Shown: positions 8,358 through 18,045, counted from the first letter of the stretch. The stretch: 57,651 nt of DNA from Micromonospora sp. KC723 (GCF_004348595.1 NZ_SMKD01000021.1:1-57651); one strand, 5' to 3'. Program-made: numbers and translations. Notes: a model not told the origin generated them from the sequence alone.

Positions 8358-8550
8358 ATGAGTGGCGGACGAGTCGCGTGGTCGGGCGGCGCGGACCGGC
8401 TGGGCGTCGCGAGCTACCCCACGGGAAAGCAGACCTGAACACGCAGCACCGCACATGGGCCAGGCCCCGGTCGACAACGCCCTGGCCAGGATGGACTGTT
8501 GCTAAGCGCCCGCGGAGACGACGAACGACCCCGCGGACTATGGTGGACCG

Positions 8551-8985
8551 ATGGCGTCGGTCAAGCAGTTCCAGGTCACCTTCGACTGCGCAGAACCTGA
8601 GCGCGTCGCTCGTTTCTGGTGCGAGGTGTTGGGGTACGTCGTACCGCCGCCACCGGAGGGGTTTGCTACCTGGGACGAGTTCGATCGCGCGCTGCCGCCC
8701 GAGCACCGGGGTTCAGCGTTCGCCTGCGTTGATCCCTCGGGTGTGGGTCCACGGCTGTTCTTCCAGCGCGTACCCGAAGGCAAGGTCGTCAAGAATCGGC
8801 TGCATCTTGACGTGCGGGTCGGCGCCGGGCTCGTGGGTGAGGAGCGGCTGGCCGTGCTTGAGGCCGAATGCGCACGACTGGTCGCGCTCGGCGCGGTACG
8901 CGTGCGGCTACTGCCTGCCGATGGCCACAACGAGTCGTGCCTGGTGATGCAGGACGTCGAGGGCAACGAGTTCTGTCTCGACTGA
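8551..8985 (+). CDS. VOC/glyoxalase-like domain protein
   Basis: A 144-aa single-domain protein of the vicinal-oxygen-chelate superfamily, glyoxalase-like subtype. It starts FQVTFDCAEPERVARFWCEV and ends LVMQDVEGNEFCLD, with RLHLDVRVG in the middle. Such actinobacterial proteins are small cytosolic enzymes or drug-binding proteins without a fixed function. The start ATG is the only plausible one; no strong Shine-Dalgarno sequence is visible, so it may be leaderless. The upstream gap 8336-8550 holds no other gene. Confidence 0.85.
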   Translation: MASVKQFQVTFDCAEPERVARFWCEVLGYVVPPPPEGFATWDEFDRALPPEHRGSAFACVDPSGVGPRLFFQRVPEGKVVKNRLHLDVRVGAGLVGEERLAVLEAECARLVALGAVRVRLLPADGHNESCLVMQDVEGNEFCLD

Positions 8986-9189
8986 GTGGCCAGCTCGACC
9001 CTCACCCGGATCAACACCTTCGCGAGCCCGAGTCGCGGCCGACTATCCGCCCCCGCCCGGTCACCGACCCTCAGCGTGCCGAATACCTGACAAGTCTGAT
9101 TGACGACAGTCGATGCCTCTTCACCCTGCGCACCACCTCTGACAGTGTGCAATCGCCAAGAACTGAGCGGACAGGGCGGGCCGAGGACG

Positions 9190-10017
9190 ATGACGAAGCG
9201 TTGGTTGGTCACCGGGTGTTCGAGCGGACTCGGTCAGGCTCTCGCGGCCCGGCTCGCCGCCGAGGGCGAACAGGTGGTGGCGACAGCCCGGCGGCCGGAG
9301 ACCCTGGACGGGTTGGTGGCGCGGCATCCAGACAACGTGGTGGCCGCCGCCCTCGACGTACGGGATCCGGAGCAGTGCGCGGCAGCCGTCGAGCGGGCGG
9401 TGGACGCCTTCGGCGGCGTCGACGTCCTGGTCAACAACGCGGCCTACGGACAGTTCGGCACCTTCGAGGAGGTCTCCGACGCGGAGCTCGCCGCGCAGTT
9501 CGACACCAATGTCTTCGGGCCGTGGCGGCTCACCCGCGCGGTGCTGCCGCTGTGGCGGGCGCAGCACTGCGGGCACGCCGTCTTCGTCAGCTCGGTCGCC
9601 GGCATGGTTCCCTTCCCGGGGCTCGCCGCGTACACCGCGAGCAAGTTCGCGGTGGAGGGGGCGGCCGAGTCGCTGGCCGCCGAGGCCGGGCACCTCGGGG
9701 TGAAGGTGACCATCTTGCAGCCGGGCGGCTTCGCCACCGGCTACAGCGCCAACATGGTGCTGCCGGAGCGCCGGATCGCGGACTACACGCCGGTCAGCGA
9801 CGGCATGCTCGGCGCGGTGCGCGGCATGAACACCAAGGCGGAAATCAACTCCCCCGAACTCTTCGCCGACGTGGTCTGGCGGCTCGGTCAGATGGACCCG
9901 CCGCCGCTGCGGCTGCCGATCGGAGCTGACTCGGAGGCGTTCCTGAAACCCGTCTACGACGCCCGGCGCGGTGAGTTCGACCAGGTGATCAAGGCAGGTC
10001 ATCACATCGTGGCGTAA
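9190..10017 (+). CDS. Short-chain dehydrogenase/reductase
   Basis: A 275-aa classical SDR. The NAD(P)-binding motif TGCSSGLG is at residues 8-15; the catalytic Ser135, Tyr148 and Lys152 are in place (VSSVAG, YTASK), as is NNAAYG. I chose ATG 9190 because it begins MTKRWLVTGCSSGLG, the normal SDR N-terminus, with GAGGA just upstream. The arginines after the first strand (VATARRPETL) suggest NADP(H). Substrate unknown; it stands alone between the VOC and methyltransferase genes. Confidence 0.92.
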   Translation: MTKRWLVTGCSSGLGQALAARLAAEGEQVVATARRPETLDGLVARHPDNVVAAALDVRDPEQCAAAVERAVDAFGGVDVLVNNAAYGQFGTFEEVSDAELAAQFDTNVFGPWRLTRAVLPLWRAQHCGHAVFVSSVAGMVPFPGLAAYTASKFAVEGAAESLAAEAGHLGVKVTILQPGGFATGYSANMVLPERRIADYTPVSDGMLGAVRGMNTKAEINSPELFADVVWRLGQMDPPPLRLPIGADSEAFLKPVYDARRGEFDQVIKAGHHIVA

Positions 10018-10300
10018 GCAGGCGCGCAAAGGCTCTTCGCCCGCCCTTGACGCTCGCGGTGGTCTCGGTGAGCCGGTCGCGGTCGACCGCCCCGTCCAGG
10101 ATGGCGTGGGACAGCCGTCGGCAGCGACGCGGTTCCTCGCGGCGGTGCAAGTCCCGGTAAATCCATCGACAGCGGGCACCGAAGCGGCTACCTTGCGGGC
10201 TTCACGTCTTCCTTGGAGGTGCGTTTCATGCCCGCGTCCGGTGCATCAGCTCGGTCCGACCACCTGACCACCCGCATCGAAGACGCGAGGAACACCAAAA

Positions 10301-11047
10301 GTGGATCTTCCACGTAGCTTTACGATCCGTGAACGAACCCACCGCATCCACAACCCGTTCACCGACGAGAAGTTCGCGACGTTGGCGGAGGCGATCCGCC
10401 TTCGTCCAGGTATGACGGTGCTTGACCTGGCCTGCGGCAGTGGGGAGATGCTGTGCCAATGGAGCCGTGACCGTGGCATCACCGGCACCGGTGTGGACAT
10501 CAGCACCGTCTTCATCAGCAGGGCGAAGGCCCGCGCGACGGAGCTGGGTGTCGACGAACGAGTGACATTCCTGCACGGAGACGCCGCCGACCACGTTGCC
10601 TCAGCACCAGTCGATGTCGCCGCCTGTGTCGGCGCCACCTGGATAGGTGGCGGTGTACGGGGAACGATGGCCCTGCTCGAAAGCAGCCTGCGCCCAGGCG
10701 GGTTGTTGCTCATCGGCGAGCCCTTCTGGCGCGAGGACCCGCCCGACCAGGCGGCCGTCGAGGGCTCCGCCGCGTCGGCGAGGAGCGATTATCATGACCT
10801 GCCAGGACTCGTCGAGCTGTTCGCCGGGCTCGGCTGGGACCTGGTCGAGATGGTGCTGGCCGACGAGGACAGCTGGGATCGGTACGTCGCCGCGCAATGG
10901 TTGGCGGTCCGCACGTGGCTCGACGCCAACCCGGATGACGAATTGGCCGAACGGTTGCGAGCCGAGCTGAGCACCGCTCCGTCGAGGTACGTCCGCTACC
11001 AGCGGCGCTACCTCGGGTGGGGCGTCTTCGCCCTGATGCGGCGCTGA
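10301..11047 (+). CDS. SAM-dependent class I methyltransferase
   Basis: A 248-aa protein. Motif I is VLDLACGSGE (residues 40-49), followed by GTGVDISTVFISRAKARA (motif II) and LRPGGLLLIGEPFW (motif IV/post). The start is GTG 10301. It resembles the Methyltransf_25/11 group; the acceptor cannot be inferred. The 283 bp before it (10018-10300) hold no gene I can support. Confidence 0.9.
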   Translation: MDLPRSFTIRERTHRIHNPFTDEKFATLAEAIRLRPGMTVLDLACGSGEMLCQWSRDRGITGTGVDISTVFISRAKARATELGVDERVTFLHGDAADHVASAPVDVAACVGATWIGGGVRGTMALLESSLRPGGLLLIGEPFWREDPPDQAAVEGSAASARSDYHDLPGLVELFAGLGWDLVEMVLADEDSWDRYVAAQWLAVRTWLDANPDDELAERLRAELSTAPSRYVRYQRRYLGWGVFALMRR

Positions 11048-11170
11048 TCGCCGAGTGTCAGATCGCAGAGCACGACCTGACGCCACCCGGTCTCGTCACG
11101 CAGGTGAACACGGCGTTGCGTGCCGGCGAGGACTACGACAGGATCACACCCTCACGGAAGGGATTCGCCC

Positions 11171-13954
11171 ATGACAGTCTCTCCTGGGCATCGGCGGCGA
11201 CGGGCGTCCATCCTCGCCGCCTCGACCGTTGCGGTGCTGGCCCTTGCGTCCGTCGGGCCGCTGGCGCCGTCCGCCGTGGCGGTGTCCACGTACGGGTCGG
11301 GGTCCGCAGCGGCGCCGGCATCCAGGTTGTCCGAGCTGCGCCTGGATGACCCGTCGATCAACTGGCGAGAGCTCGTGGTCGACGGCGGTGATGTCGAGCG
11401 CCGACCGGCCGGCGCGGCGTACAACGTTTTTGGCGGGTTTGGATCGGTTTCCTGCAACAACACGTCGAACCTGCTGCTGGACTACAAGGAGGAGAACCCG
11501 CGGGCCTACTGGAAGATCATGCGGATGCTCTTCGACCCGGTCGACGGCGCGGGGCTCACGCATATCAAGGTCGAGCTGGGCGCGGACAGCAACAGCTCGT
11601 CCGGAGCCGAGCCGGCGACGAAGCGCAGCGCCGCCGAGCCGGCGAACGTGCTGCGTGGCGCCGGGTTCCACTTCATCGCTGACGCGCTGAGGATCAACCC
11701 CGACATCGAGATCGAGGCGCTGCGGTGGGGTGAGCCTTCGTGGACCGGCAACGACTGGGTCAAGCGGTACCAGTGGTACAAGGAGACGATCGACGCCGCC
11801 CACGACACGTTCGGCGTCGAGTTCGACTGGATCAGCCCGGCGCAGAACGAGGTCCGCCAGGCCGCCTACCAGGTGTCCGAACTCAACTGGACGATCCAGT
11901 TCGCCAAGTGGCTCCAGCGTGACGCCGCCGCGCCGGACGCGCGCTACGACTACTCGCAGATCAAGATCGTCGCGCTCGACTCCTACCGGGACGGCAACAA
12001 CGTCGCCGGGCGGATCCTCGCCAACCCGGAAGCACTGGCGAACATCGACGCCCTCGGCTTTCACTACGACATCGTGGGTGGCCCGAATGTCACCCGACTG
12101 AACAAGGAGTACGGCCTGCCGATCCTGTACTCCGAGGGTGTCGCCCCGATGATCGACCCGCAGTACCGCCTCGCCGCCGATCCGGCCAGGGGTGGCGTCG
12201 GGGGCACCGTGTCCGCCGCCGACATCGCCGACCGGTTCATCAACGCCTACCGGTGGAGCGGGGCCGGAAACGACCCGGCACACATGACGACGTTCCTCTT
12301 CCAGCCCGCCGTCAGCGCCATGTACGAAGGCACCCAGTACTCCCCCAAGCACCTCATCCGGGCCTCCGACCCGTGGTCGGGGTACTGGGAGGGTGACGTC
12401 GGACTCGTCACCGTGCGCCACTTCCACCAGTTCATCGACCGTGGCTGGGAGTACATCGAAGGCGCCACCGGTGGCGACGGCACCAAGGGCGACGGCGGCA
12501 CCAACGTCGACACCTCCACCCGTACCGTCCTCACGGCGCGCACGCCTGCGGGCCGCGAGGGCTCTCCGCAGTGGACACAGGTACACGCCAACAACACCCG
12601 GACGGATCGATACTTCGAGGTCAAGGTGGCGGACCTCGGCAAGCGGGGCCGCCCGCTGTTCGCCTGGCAGACGCGCGGCCCGGACGCCGGCGAGCCGTAC
12701 GACGCCAACTACTTCCAGAACATCGGCTACTACGCCCCCGTGCGCGGCGAGGTCATCGACGGCGTCGAGCACGACGTGTACCGCGTTCGGGTGCCGGCGT
12801 ACTCGATCCTCACCCTGTCCACGCTGCCGCGTGGCGTCCACGGCACGACGACGGAGTACCGGCCGGGCGACTTCGCACCGCAGGCGCGCGACGAGATCCT
12901 GAAGCTGCCCTACCGCGACAACTTCGAGTACGACGACTACCCGACCACCATGGTCGGCGGCCGCCGGATGACCTACCTCGAGCGCCGCGCCGGCACCCCG
13001 CGGTACACGGCCGACCAGGACGGCGCGTTCGAGGTGGTCGCGACCGGCGACCGCCGGCATCGCCACGTGTTGCAGCAGCAGAACCACGCCGACAACCGGG
13101 GCTACCTGTGGAACGTGTGGGGCGACGGCCGGCAGAACGTGCCGTCGACGGCCGCGCCGTCGACCGTCCTCGGCGACCACCGGTGGGCCAACTACACGGC
13201 AACGGTTGATTTCCGGCTCGACCTCGTCGACCGGGACACGACGCTGGCGAACTTCGCCGGTCTGGGCGTGCGGCAGGTCTACGCCCGCGGCGGCGACCAG
13301 GCTACCTATGCCGTCCGTGTCCACGAGGACGGCCGCTGGGAGTTGCGCAAGCTCGACAGCGTCGTCGCGTCGGGCGTCGTGGCCGAGTTCGACGCCCGAG
13401 CGTGGCATACGCTTGCCGTCGAGGCTCGCGAGAACGTCATCACCGCGACACTCGATGGCGTCCGGCTCGCCTCGCACGTCGACACCTCCGTCAACCCGGT
13501 GCTGGCTGGCCGGGTGGCGCTGGTGAGCGGGTACTACAACACCCGGTACGACAACCTCGCGGTCACGCCGGTCAAGGGCCACGCCTGGAAGTCCGAGAAG
13601 GTCGATGACGCCGACGCCCGCATCGCCTACCCTGACGGATTCTCCTTCCAGCAGGCCGGGTTTGCGCACTTCAACCGCACCCAACATGTGCTGGTGGCCG
13701 GCCAGTCACTGGCGCTCGACTTCACCGGCACCGGGCTGAACCTGTTCGGGGCCACCGGCTCGGCGACGTTGGAGGTCCGCATCGACAACCAGGCGCCCCG
13801 CACTGAGCAGGTCGGGACCGTCGGCACGAGGCAGACCTCGTACTGGCTGCGCGGCCTGCCGCAACGCCACCACAGAGTCACGGTGCGCGTCGTCAGCGGT
13901 ACGTTCACGCTTGACGGCATCGACGTCGTGGGGCGCGGAGCACGCGTGCGCTAG
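11171..13954 (+). CDS. Secreted GH59 galactocerebrosidase-like glycosidase
   Basis: A 927-aa exported enzyme. A signal peptide (RRRRASILAASTVAVLALAS to about residue 40) is followed by a GH59 catalytic barrel. Glu227 in PAQNEVRQ matches the acid/base of human GALC (WNERSY) and Glu322 in ILYSEGV matches its nucleophile (LWSSED); GGFGSVS near the N-terminus matches the GALC glycine-rich loop. A beta-sandwich, a laminin-G-like lectin domain (about 640-810) and a C-terminal carbohydrate-binding-like domain (about 840-927) follow. It should release beta-galactose from galactolipids or galactosides outside the cell. ATG 11171 gives the signal peptide directly. It is monocistronic and ends at a large hairpin. 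Confidence 0.87.
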   Translation: MTVSPGHRRRRASILAASTVAVLALASVGPLAPSAVAVSTYGSGSAAAPASRLSELRLDDPSINWRELVVDGGDVERRPAGAAYNVFGGFGSVSCNNTSNLLLDYKEENPRAYWKIMRMLFDPVDGAGLTHIKVELGADSNSSSGAEPATKRSAAEPANVLRGAGFHFIADALRINPDIEIEALRWGEPSWTGNDWVKRYQWYKETIDAAHDTFGVEFDWISPAQNEVRQAAYQVSELNWTIQFAKWLQRDAAAPDARYDYSQIKIVALDSYRDGNNVAGRILANPEALANIDALGFHYDIVGGPNVTRLNKEYGLPILYSEGVAPMIDPQYRLAADPARGGVGGTVSAADIADRFINAYRWSGAGNDPAHMTTFLFQPAVSAMYEGTQYSPKHLIRASDPWSGYWEGDVGLVTVRHFHQFIDRGWEYIEGATGGDGTKGDGGTNVDTSTRTVLTARTPAGREGSPQWTQVHANNTRTDRYFEVKVADLGKRGRPLFAWQTRGPDAGEPYDANYFQNIGYYAPVRGEVIDGVEHDVYRVRVPAYSILTLSTLPRGVHGTTTEYRPGDFAPQARDEILKLPYRDNFEYDDYPTTMVGGRRMTYLERRAGTPRYTADQDGAFEVVATGDRRHRHVLQQQNHADNRGYLWNVWGDGRQNVPSTAAPSTVLGDHRWANYTATVDFRLDLVDRDTTLANFAGLGVRQVYARGGDQATYAVRVHEDGRWELRKLDSVVASGVVAEFDARAWHTLAVEARENVITATLDGVRLASHVDTSVNPVLAGRVALVSGYYNTRYDNLAVTPVKGHAWKSEKVDDADARIAYPDGFSFQQAGFAHFNRTQHVLVAGQSLALDFTGTGLNLFGATGSATLEVRIDNQAPRTEQVGTVGTRQTSYWLRGLPQRHHRVTVRVVSGTFTLDGIDVVGRGARVR

Positions 13955-13983
13955 CCCGGAAAGTGTCGGAGATTGATACCAGG

Positions 13984-14039
13984 CGAGGCCTCCGGTAAAT
14001 GGTTCAGCGAACCAGCAGAACCTGAAACCGGAGGCCTCG
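13984..14039. terminator. Large nested hairpin between convergent genes
   Basis: A perfect 13-bp stem (13984-13996 with 14027-14039, CGAGGCCTCCGGT) encloses a 30-nt loop that itself contains a GGTTC-AGC-GAACC mini-hairpin (14001-14013). It lies 30 bp past the GH59 stop and about 180 bp from the stop of the convergent NB-ARC gene, so it may act as a bidirectional terminator. Confidence 0.5.
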
Positions 14040-14218
14040 TGCCCGTCCCAGAGGCGGTTCGCGTCCTCCATGATCCAATGGCACCGGCCATGGTCATGTG
14101 CCACAGAGTGGCCTGTGTGCGCTCCACCGTCAGTCGACGATCGCCGAATCGAGGTGAACTCGCCCATCACCGGCAGGAGCCGTCGGGGCGGCAACCCGTC
14201 AGCCAGCGGGCTTCTGGT

Positions 14219-16777
14219 TCACCGCACCAGGCGGCGCCGGACCGTCGGCCACCGTGCTTGGGTTCTCCTGTTCCCGAACTCCCGTCTCCTGCGCCGGGCG
14301 GTGCGGGCGAGCCGGTCGCGGAGCCCCTCGGCATCGGGATGGCCGAGGTCGTCGAGGATGCGCAGCGCCCGCTGCCAGGTGCGCACGGCACCCGCCCGAT
14401 CGCCCAACGAGCATCGGCTGTCACCGAGCCGGGTCAGGGTCTCCGCCTCGTCGTACCGCTCACCGATCTGCACGAACAGGTTCAGCGCCCGGTGGTAACA
14501 ACGGACCGCCCGACGATGGCGGCCGAGACGGTCGTGGATGAAACCGAGGCTGTCCCAGGTGTTGGCCTCGCCGTGCCGGTCGTCGGTCCGGCGCAGCAGC
14601 ACCAGCGCCTGCCGGCAGTGCTCGAGCGCCGGCCCGTACTGGCCGAGTTGGGCATACGCCCAGCCGACCCCGTTCTGCGCGCTGGCCTCTCCTGACAGGT
14701 GACCGGCGGCCCGATACAGATCCGCGGCCCGTTGCGCGTGGTACAGGACGTCGGTGTGTCTCCCGAGCCGATCCAGCATCGCGCCGAACGCCCGATGGGT
14801 TCGTGCCTGCCCGGTGTAGTCGTCAAGTTCGCCGAAGAGCCTCAGCGCCGCGCGGTAGTGCTCCTCCGCCGCCTCCGGCTCACCGACCCGGGCCAGCACG
14901 CGGGCGAGGTCGCGGTGGGCGCTCGCCTGCCCGGAAGGGTCGTTCGCCCGCTGCGCCGCGACCAGGGCGGTCTGCTGAGAGTGGACCAGGTCGCACCAGT
15001 GGCCCCGGCGTTGCAGGAAGTCCACCAGGGTACGGGCCAGCCGCCAGGCGTGCCCCTCGAACCCCGCGCGCTCCGCACGGGTGACCACCTCCAAGAGGAC
15101 GCGGTGCTCGGTGGTGAACCAGGCCAGCGCGTCGCTGTGGTCGGAGATCCTCTCGGGTAGCACCCCGTGTTCGGCAGCGGCCAGCGGAATCGGATCCCAG
15201 CCGGGCTGCAACAGCAGTGCGGCGGCGTGCGCCGTGTGCAGGTAGTGGTCGAGGCCGCGCCGAATCGCCGTTCGCTGGGCCTCGGGTGAGTCGTTGCTCT
15301 CGGTCAGTTCGGCCGCGTACCCGCGCAGCAGGTCGTGCGCGCCGAACCTGCCTGGCGCGTGTTCGGTGACCAGGTGCGCGTTGGCCAGCTCAGCCAGCAG
15401 CCGGTGCACCTGATCGCGGGGCAGCCCGGCGAGGCTGGCGGCGGCGGGTATCCCGATGTCCGGCCCTGGATGGCAGCCGAGCAGCCGGAACAGGCGCGCG
15501 GCCGGCGGCGTGAGACTCTGGTACGACCAGGAGAAGACCGCCTGCACGTCGGTACCGGCGTCGCCGCTGTCGAACGTGCCCGGTAGGCGCTGCGTCTCCC
15601 GCAGTTCGGCGGCGAGGGTGGCGAGGGGAAACCCGGGATGAGCCATGCCTCGGGCGGCGACCACGGCCAACGCGAGCGGCAACCGGGCGCACCGCTCGAT
15701 CATCTCGTCCACGGCCCACCGTTCGACGGTCAACCGGTCGGCTCCCAGACGTCGGGCCAGCAGCTGCCGCGCCTCCTCGACGCTGAGCAGGTCCACGGTG
15801 ATCGGCCGGGCCCCCTCGGCGGCGACCAGGCCGGCGAGGCGGTTGCGGCTGGTCACCAGCGCCAGGCAGCCCGGGCTGCCGGGCAGCAGGTGGCGGACCT
15901 GGTCGGCGTCACGGGCGTTGTCCAGCACCACCAGCATCCGGCGGCCGGCGAGCAGGCTCCGGTACAGCCCCACCTGCGCGGGCAGGTGGGTGGGGATGCG
16001 TTCGGGTGGTACGTCGAGGGCCTCGAGGAACCCCCGTACCGCCTCGGCGGGCGTCATCATCGAACCGGTGGGGTCGAATCCCCGCAGGTTGACGTAGAGC
16101 TGGCCGTCCGGGTACCGCTCGGCCACCCGGTGCGCCCAGTACACCGCCAGGGTTGTCTTGCCGACCCCGGCGGTGCCCGACAACACGATGCTCGTCGGGG
16201 CTGGCCCACCCGGGCCGTTCGTACCGGCGAAGGGCAACCCGTTGTCGCCGCCGCACTCGGCGTCGAGCTGGGCGAGTTGCGCGGCGCGGCCGACGAAGCT
16301 CGCCAGGGCCGGCGGTAGCTGGTGCGGCACGGAGGCCCACGCCCGGACGGCACCTGCCGCCGGGGTGTTCGCCTGAGCCGGCGCCACCTCGGCTCCGCCG
16401 TGCCCGTCGGCCGGACCGGTGTGCCGTCGGCCCTCCTCGACCCGGTCACGCGCGGTGGCCAGCGCCCCCTGCTCGACCCCGGTGGCGCCGAGCAACCCGG
16501 TGAGGATGTCGAAGCGTTCGGTCGGGGGCAGGATGTTTCCCGCGAAGTACTCTCCGATGACACCCCGCGACCAGCCGGTCTTCGCCGCCAACTGCCGGTA
16601 CGTCAACGGGGTGTCGCCCTGCTGCCGGGCGTGGCGGCGCCGTAGCTGGCGCAGCAGAACCGCCAGATCATGCACCGTCCGCACCTCGGCGGCCTCGCGG
16701 ACCACCACGAGCGTGGAACGGGATGCCTCGGACGCCCAAGCCGGTCGGGTGTCGCGACGTACCCGTTGTTCGGACAT
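14219..16777 (-). CDS. XRE/NB-ARC/TPR regulatory ATPase
   Basis: An 852-aa STAND-type regulator. A helix-turn-helix is at about 33-80 (LTYRQLAAKTGWSRGVIGEY); the NB-ARC ATPase has Walker A GTAGVGKTTL at 201-210 and Walker B MLVVLDNARD at 281-290; a winged-helix linker follows, and the last 300 residues are TPR repeats (for example AFGAMLDRLGRHTDVLYHAQ). The layout resembles AfsR-like regulators, but an XRE-type DNA-binding domain replaces the SARP domain. Related proteins control secondary metabolism or development in actinomycetes; there is no biosynthetic cluster here. A decayed gene for a small secreted peptide lies upstream on the same strand. Regulator targets are unknown. Confidence 0.9.
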   Translation of the reverse strand: MSEQRVRRDTRPAWASEASRSTLVVVREAAEVRTVHDLAVLLRQLRRRHARQQGDTPLTYRQLAAKTGWSRGVIGEYFAGNILPPTERFDILTGLLGATGVEQGALATARDRVEEGRRHTGPADGHGGAEVAPAQANTPAAGAVRAWASVPHQLPPALASFVGRAAQLAQLDAECGGDNGLPFAGTNGPGGPAPTSIVLSGTAGVGKTTLAVYWAHRVAERYPDGQLYVNLRGFDPTGSMMTPAEAVRGFLEALDVPPERIPTHLPAQVGLYRSLLAGRRMLVVLDNARDADQVRHLLPGSPGCLALVTSRNRLAGLVAAEGARPITVDLLSVEEARQLLARRLGADRLTVERWAVDEMIERCARLPLALAVVAARGMAHPGFPLATLAAELRETQRLPGTFDSGDAGTDVQAVFSWSYQSLTPPAARLFRLLGCHPGPDIGIPAAASLAGLPRDQVHRLLAELANAHLVTEHAPGRFGAHDLLRGYAAELTESNDSPEAQRTAIRRGLDHYLHTAHAAALLLQPGWDPIPLAAAEHGVLPERISDHSDALAWFTTEHRVLLEVVTRAERAGFEGHAWRLARTLVDFLQRRGHWCDLVHSQQTALVAAQRANDPSGQASAHRDLARVLARVGEPEAAEEHYRAALRLFGELDDYTGQARTHRAFGAMLDRLGRHTDVLYHAQRAADLYRAAGHLSGEASAQNGVGWAYAQLGQYGPALEHCRQALVLLRRTDDRHGEANTWDSLGFIHDRLGRHRRAVRCYHRALNLFVQIGERYDEAETLTRLGDSRCSLGDRAGAVRTWQRALRILDDLGHPDAEGLRDRLARTARRRRREFGNRRTQARWPTVRRRLVR

Positions 16778-17040
16778 GCGGCCTCCGCGTGCCGGCCGCC
16801 CGGCGGCTCGGGCGCTGACACCGGGGAGGGTAGTTCAAGCTCCCGGGCACGAACAGCACGCGACTGATATCCGTCAATCCACACCAGACTCTGGTAATCG
16901 CTTGCCCCGCTGAGAGGAGAAGGGGATCATGACTTCCCGCCGAGGCGATCCAGCGTCCTGGCAGCGCGATCGGGTAGCCACACCGCGACGCCGTCGCCGA
17001 GGGCGGATCGCCCCCGGCGGCGCCGTCGCCGCTTCCATGT

Positions 17041-17186
17041 CAGCCGACGTTACAGGTCAGCCCGTTGAGGCCGAAGCCACAGGGTGGCCGACGGTCGAGC
17101 CGAGTGTCGGCCGGCACGAGTACCAAGCTGCCCAGGCAGACCGCTGCCACGAGCAGCAGGCGGCTGATCACCGGGGATCGTCTCAC
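17041..17186 (-). pseudogene. Possible frameshifted small secreted peptide
   Basis: A GTG at 17186 with GGAAGGCGGG upstream opens RRSPVISR, the basic n-region of a signal peptide. The matching hydrophobic core (LLLVAAVCLGSLVLVPA) and a short mature part with two cysteines (PPCGFGLNGLTCNVG, then a stop) follow one frame over. A single-base loss near 17160 would explain this. The rest of the gap 16778-17348 shows no other convincing gene; an ATG at 16929 with a strong AGGAGAAGGGG leader opens a basic frame I cannot identify. Confidence 0.3.
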
Positions 17187-17348
17187 GGGTCCCGCCTTCC
17201 GACGGGAGGCTCTACCCGGACGCGCCGGCGGCGATCACCCCACGTCCAGCGGCGTCCAGCCCGGTCCAGAATTCGCCGGATCCGGTCCGAACGGGTGCCA
17301 CTGTCCATGGGCGGGCCTCAGCCCGTCCCATCGAGAAAGGAACACCTG

Positions 17349-17910
17349 ATGATTCACCGGCACGTGACAATTCGCAGGCCCGCGGTGGTACGGCGCACCC
17401 GGAAGAAAGGCCCCACGCCAAAGACCCTCCGACCCGGGCGGCGCAGGATCGCGACCCTCGCCGCGCTGCTGGCCGCCACGCTGGTCGGCGCCGTGCTGAC
17501 CGCTGCACCGGCACAGGCGGCCGTGCCCTCCGGCACCGATTGGTCGGGCTCGTGGAACCACTACGCCACCAACGCCTTGGAGGTCACCGGAACGCTGCCG
17601 GGGTAGAGCTGACCGGGATCGCCAGCGACACGCTCGGCACCCGGGCACTTCCCGGCTCGATCGTGGACACCGCCAACGACGACCGGTGTGCCCGGGTACT
17701 CGAGCTCACACCAGGCCTACGTCGCCGACAAGCAGGTTTGCGGCCGGAAACGGTACGGCCTTCATGGCAACCAACCTGACCGGAGGCCTGCTGGTGATCA
17801 TCCAGCGGGTGACTCCCGGCACCACCACCGCCGACAAGGGCCACTACGGTGCCGGGGTGACGCTCACCGGTCAGGGTTCACACAGCCGGTCTGACCGGCG
17901 GACGTCAGTG
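17349..17910 (+). pseudogene. Frameshifted secreted protein gene
   Basis: The ATG at 17349 (AAAGGA upstream) opens an 86-aa frame with a long basic n-region, a strong signal peptide (RRIATLAALLAATLVGAVLT, APAQA) and the start of a mature domain (WSGSWNHYATNALEVTGTLPG). It stops at 17604. The protein clearly continues in the next frame (VELTGIASDTLGTRALPGS, IVDTANDDRCARV), then in a second frame (SHQAYVADKQVCG) and a third (NGTAFMATNLTGGLLVIIQR). At least three shifts (near 17600, 17695 and 17745) separate these pieces. It was a small secreted protein of unknown function; either a fossil or a poorly sequenced gene. Confidence 0.6.
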
Positions 17911-17987
17911 AGCACACTGCGTGGCCGATCTCCGGAGCGCCGAGCCGCCGGGGTTCGGAGGCGCGCGTGGTCGTCACTGCTTTCGTG

Positions 17988-18033
17988 CCGGGGCGTCCGG
18001 CGAGTAGTTCCTGCTACTCGCCGGACGCCCCGG
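17988..18033. terminator. Strong hairpin terminator, 20-bp stem
   Basis: A perfect 20-bp stem (17988-18007 with 18014-18033, CCGGGGCGTCCGGCGAGTAG) with a 6-nt loop. It lies 12 bp past the stop of the minus-strand NmrA gene and also downstream of the plus-strand decayed secreted gene. Confidence 0.8.
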
Positions 18034-18045
18034 TCACGAACGGGC

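Noticed and set aside
8868..9929. Plus-strand open frame across the VOC/SDR junction
   Set aside because: Arg/Gly-rich frame that lies over the SDR gene in the wrong frame; the SDR motifs decide the real frame.
11144..13687. An open frame of more than 800 codons on the minus strand across the GH59 gene
   Set aside because: It mirrors the GH59 gene, has no domain and has the Val/Gly/Arg/Asp bias of antisense high-GC DNA. The plus strand has signal peptide and catalytic motifs.
16929..17348. Possible basic protein starting at 16929 with a strong AGGAGAAGGGG leader
   Set aside because: The third-position bias is weak, no family is recognisable and it runs straight into the secreted-protein pseudogene. 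I could not decide whether it is a decayed gene.
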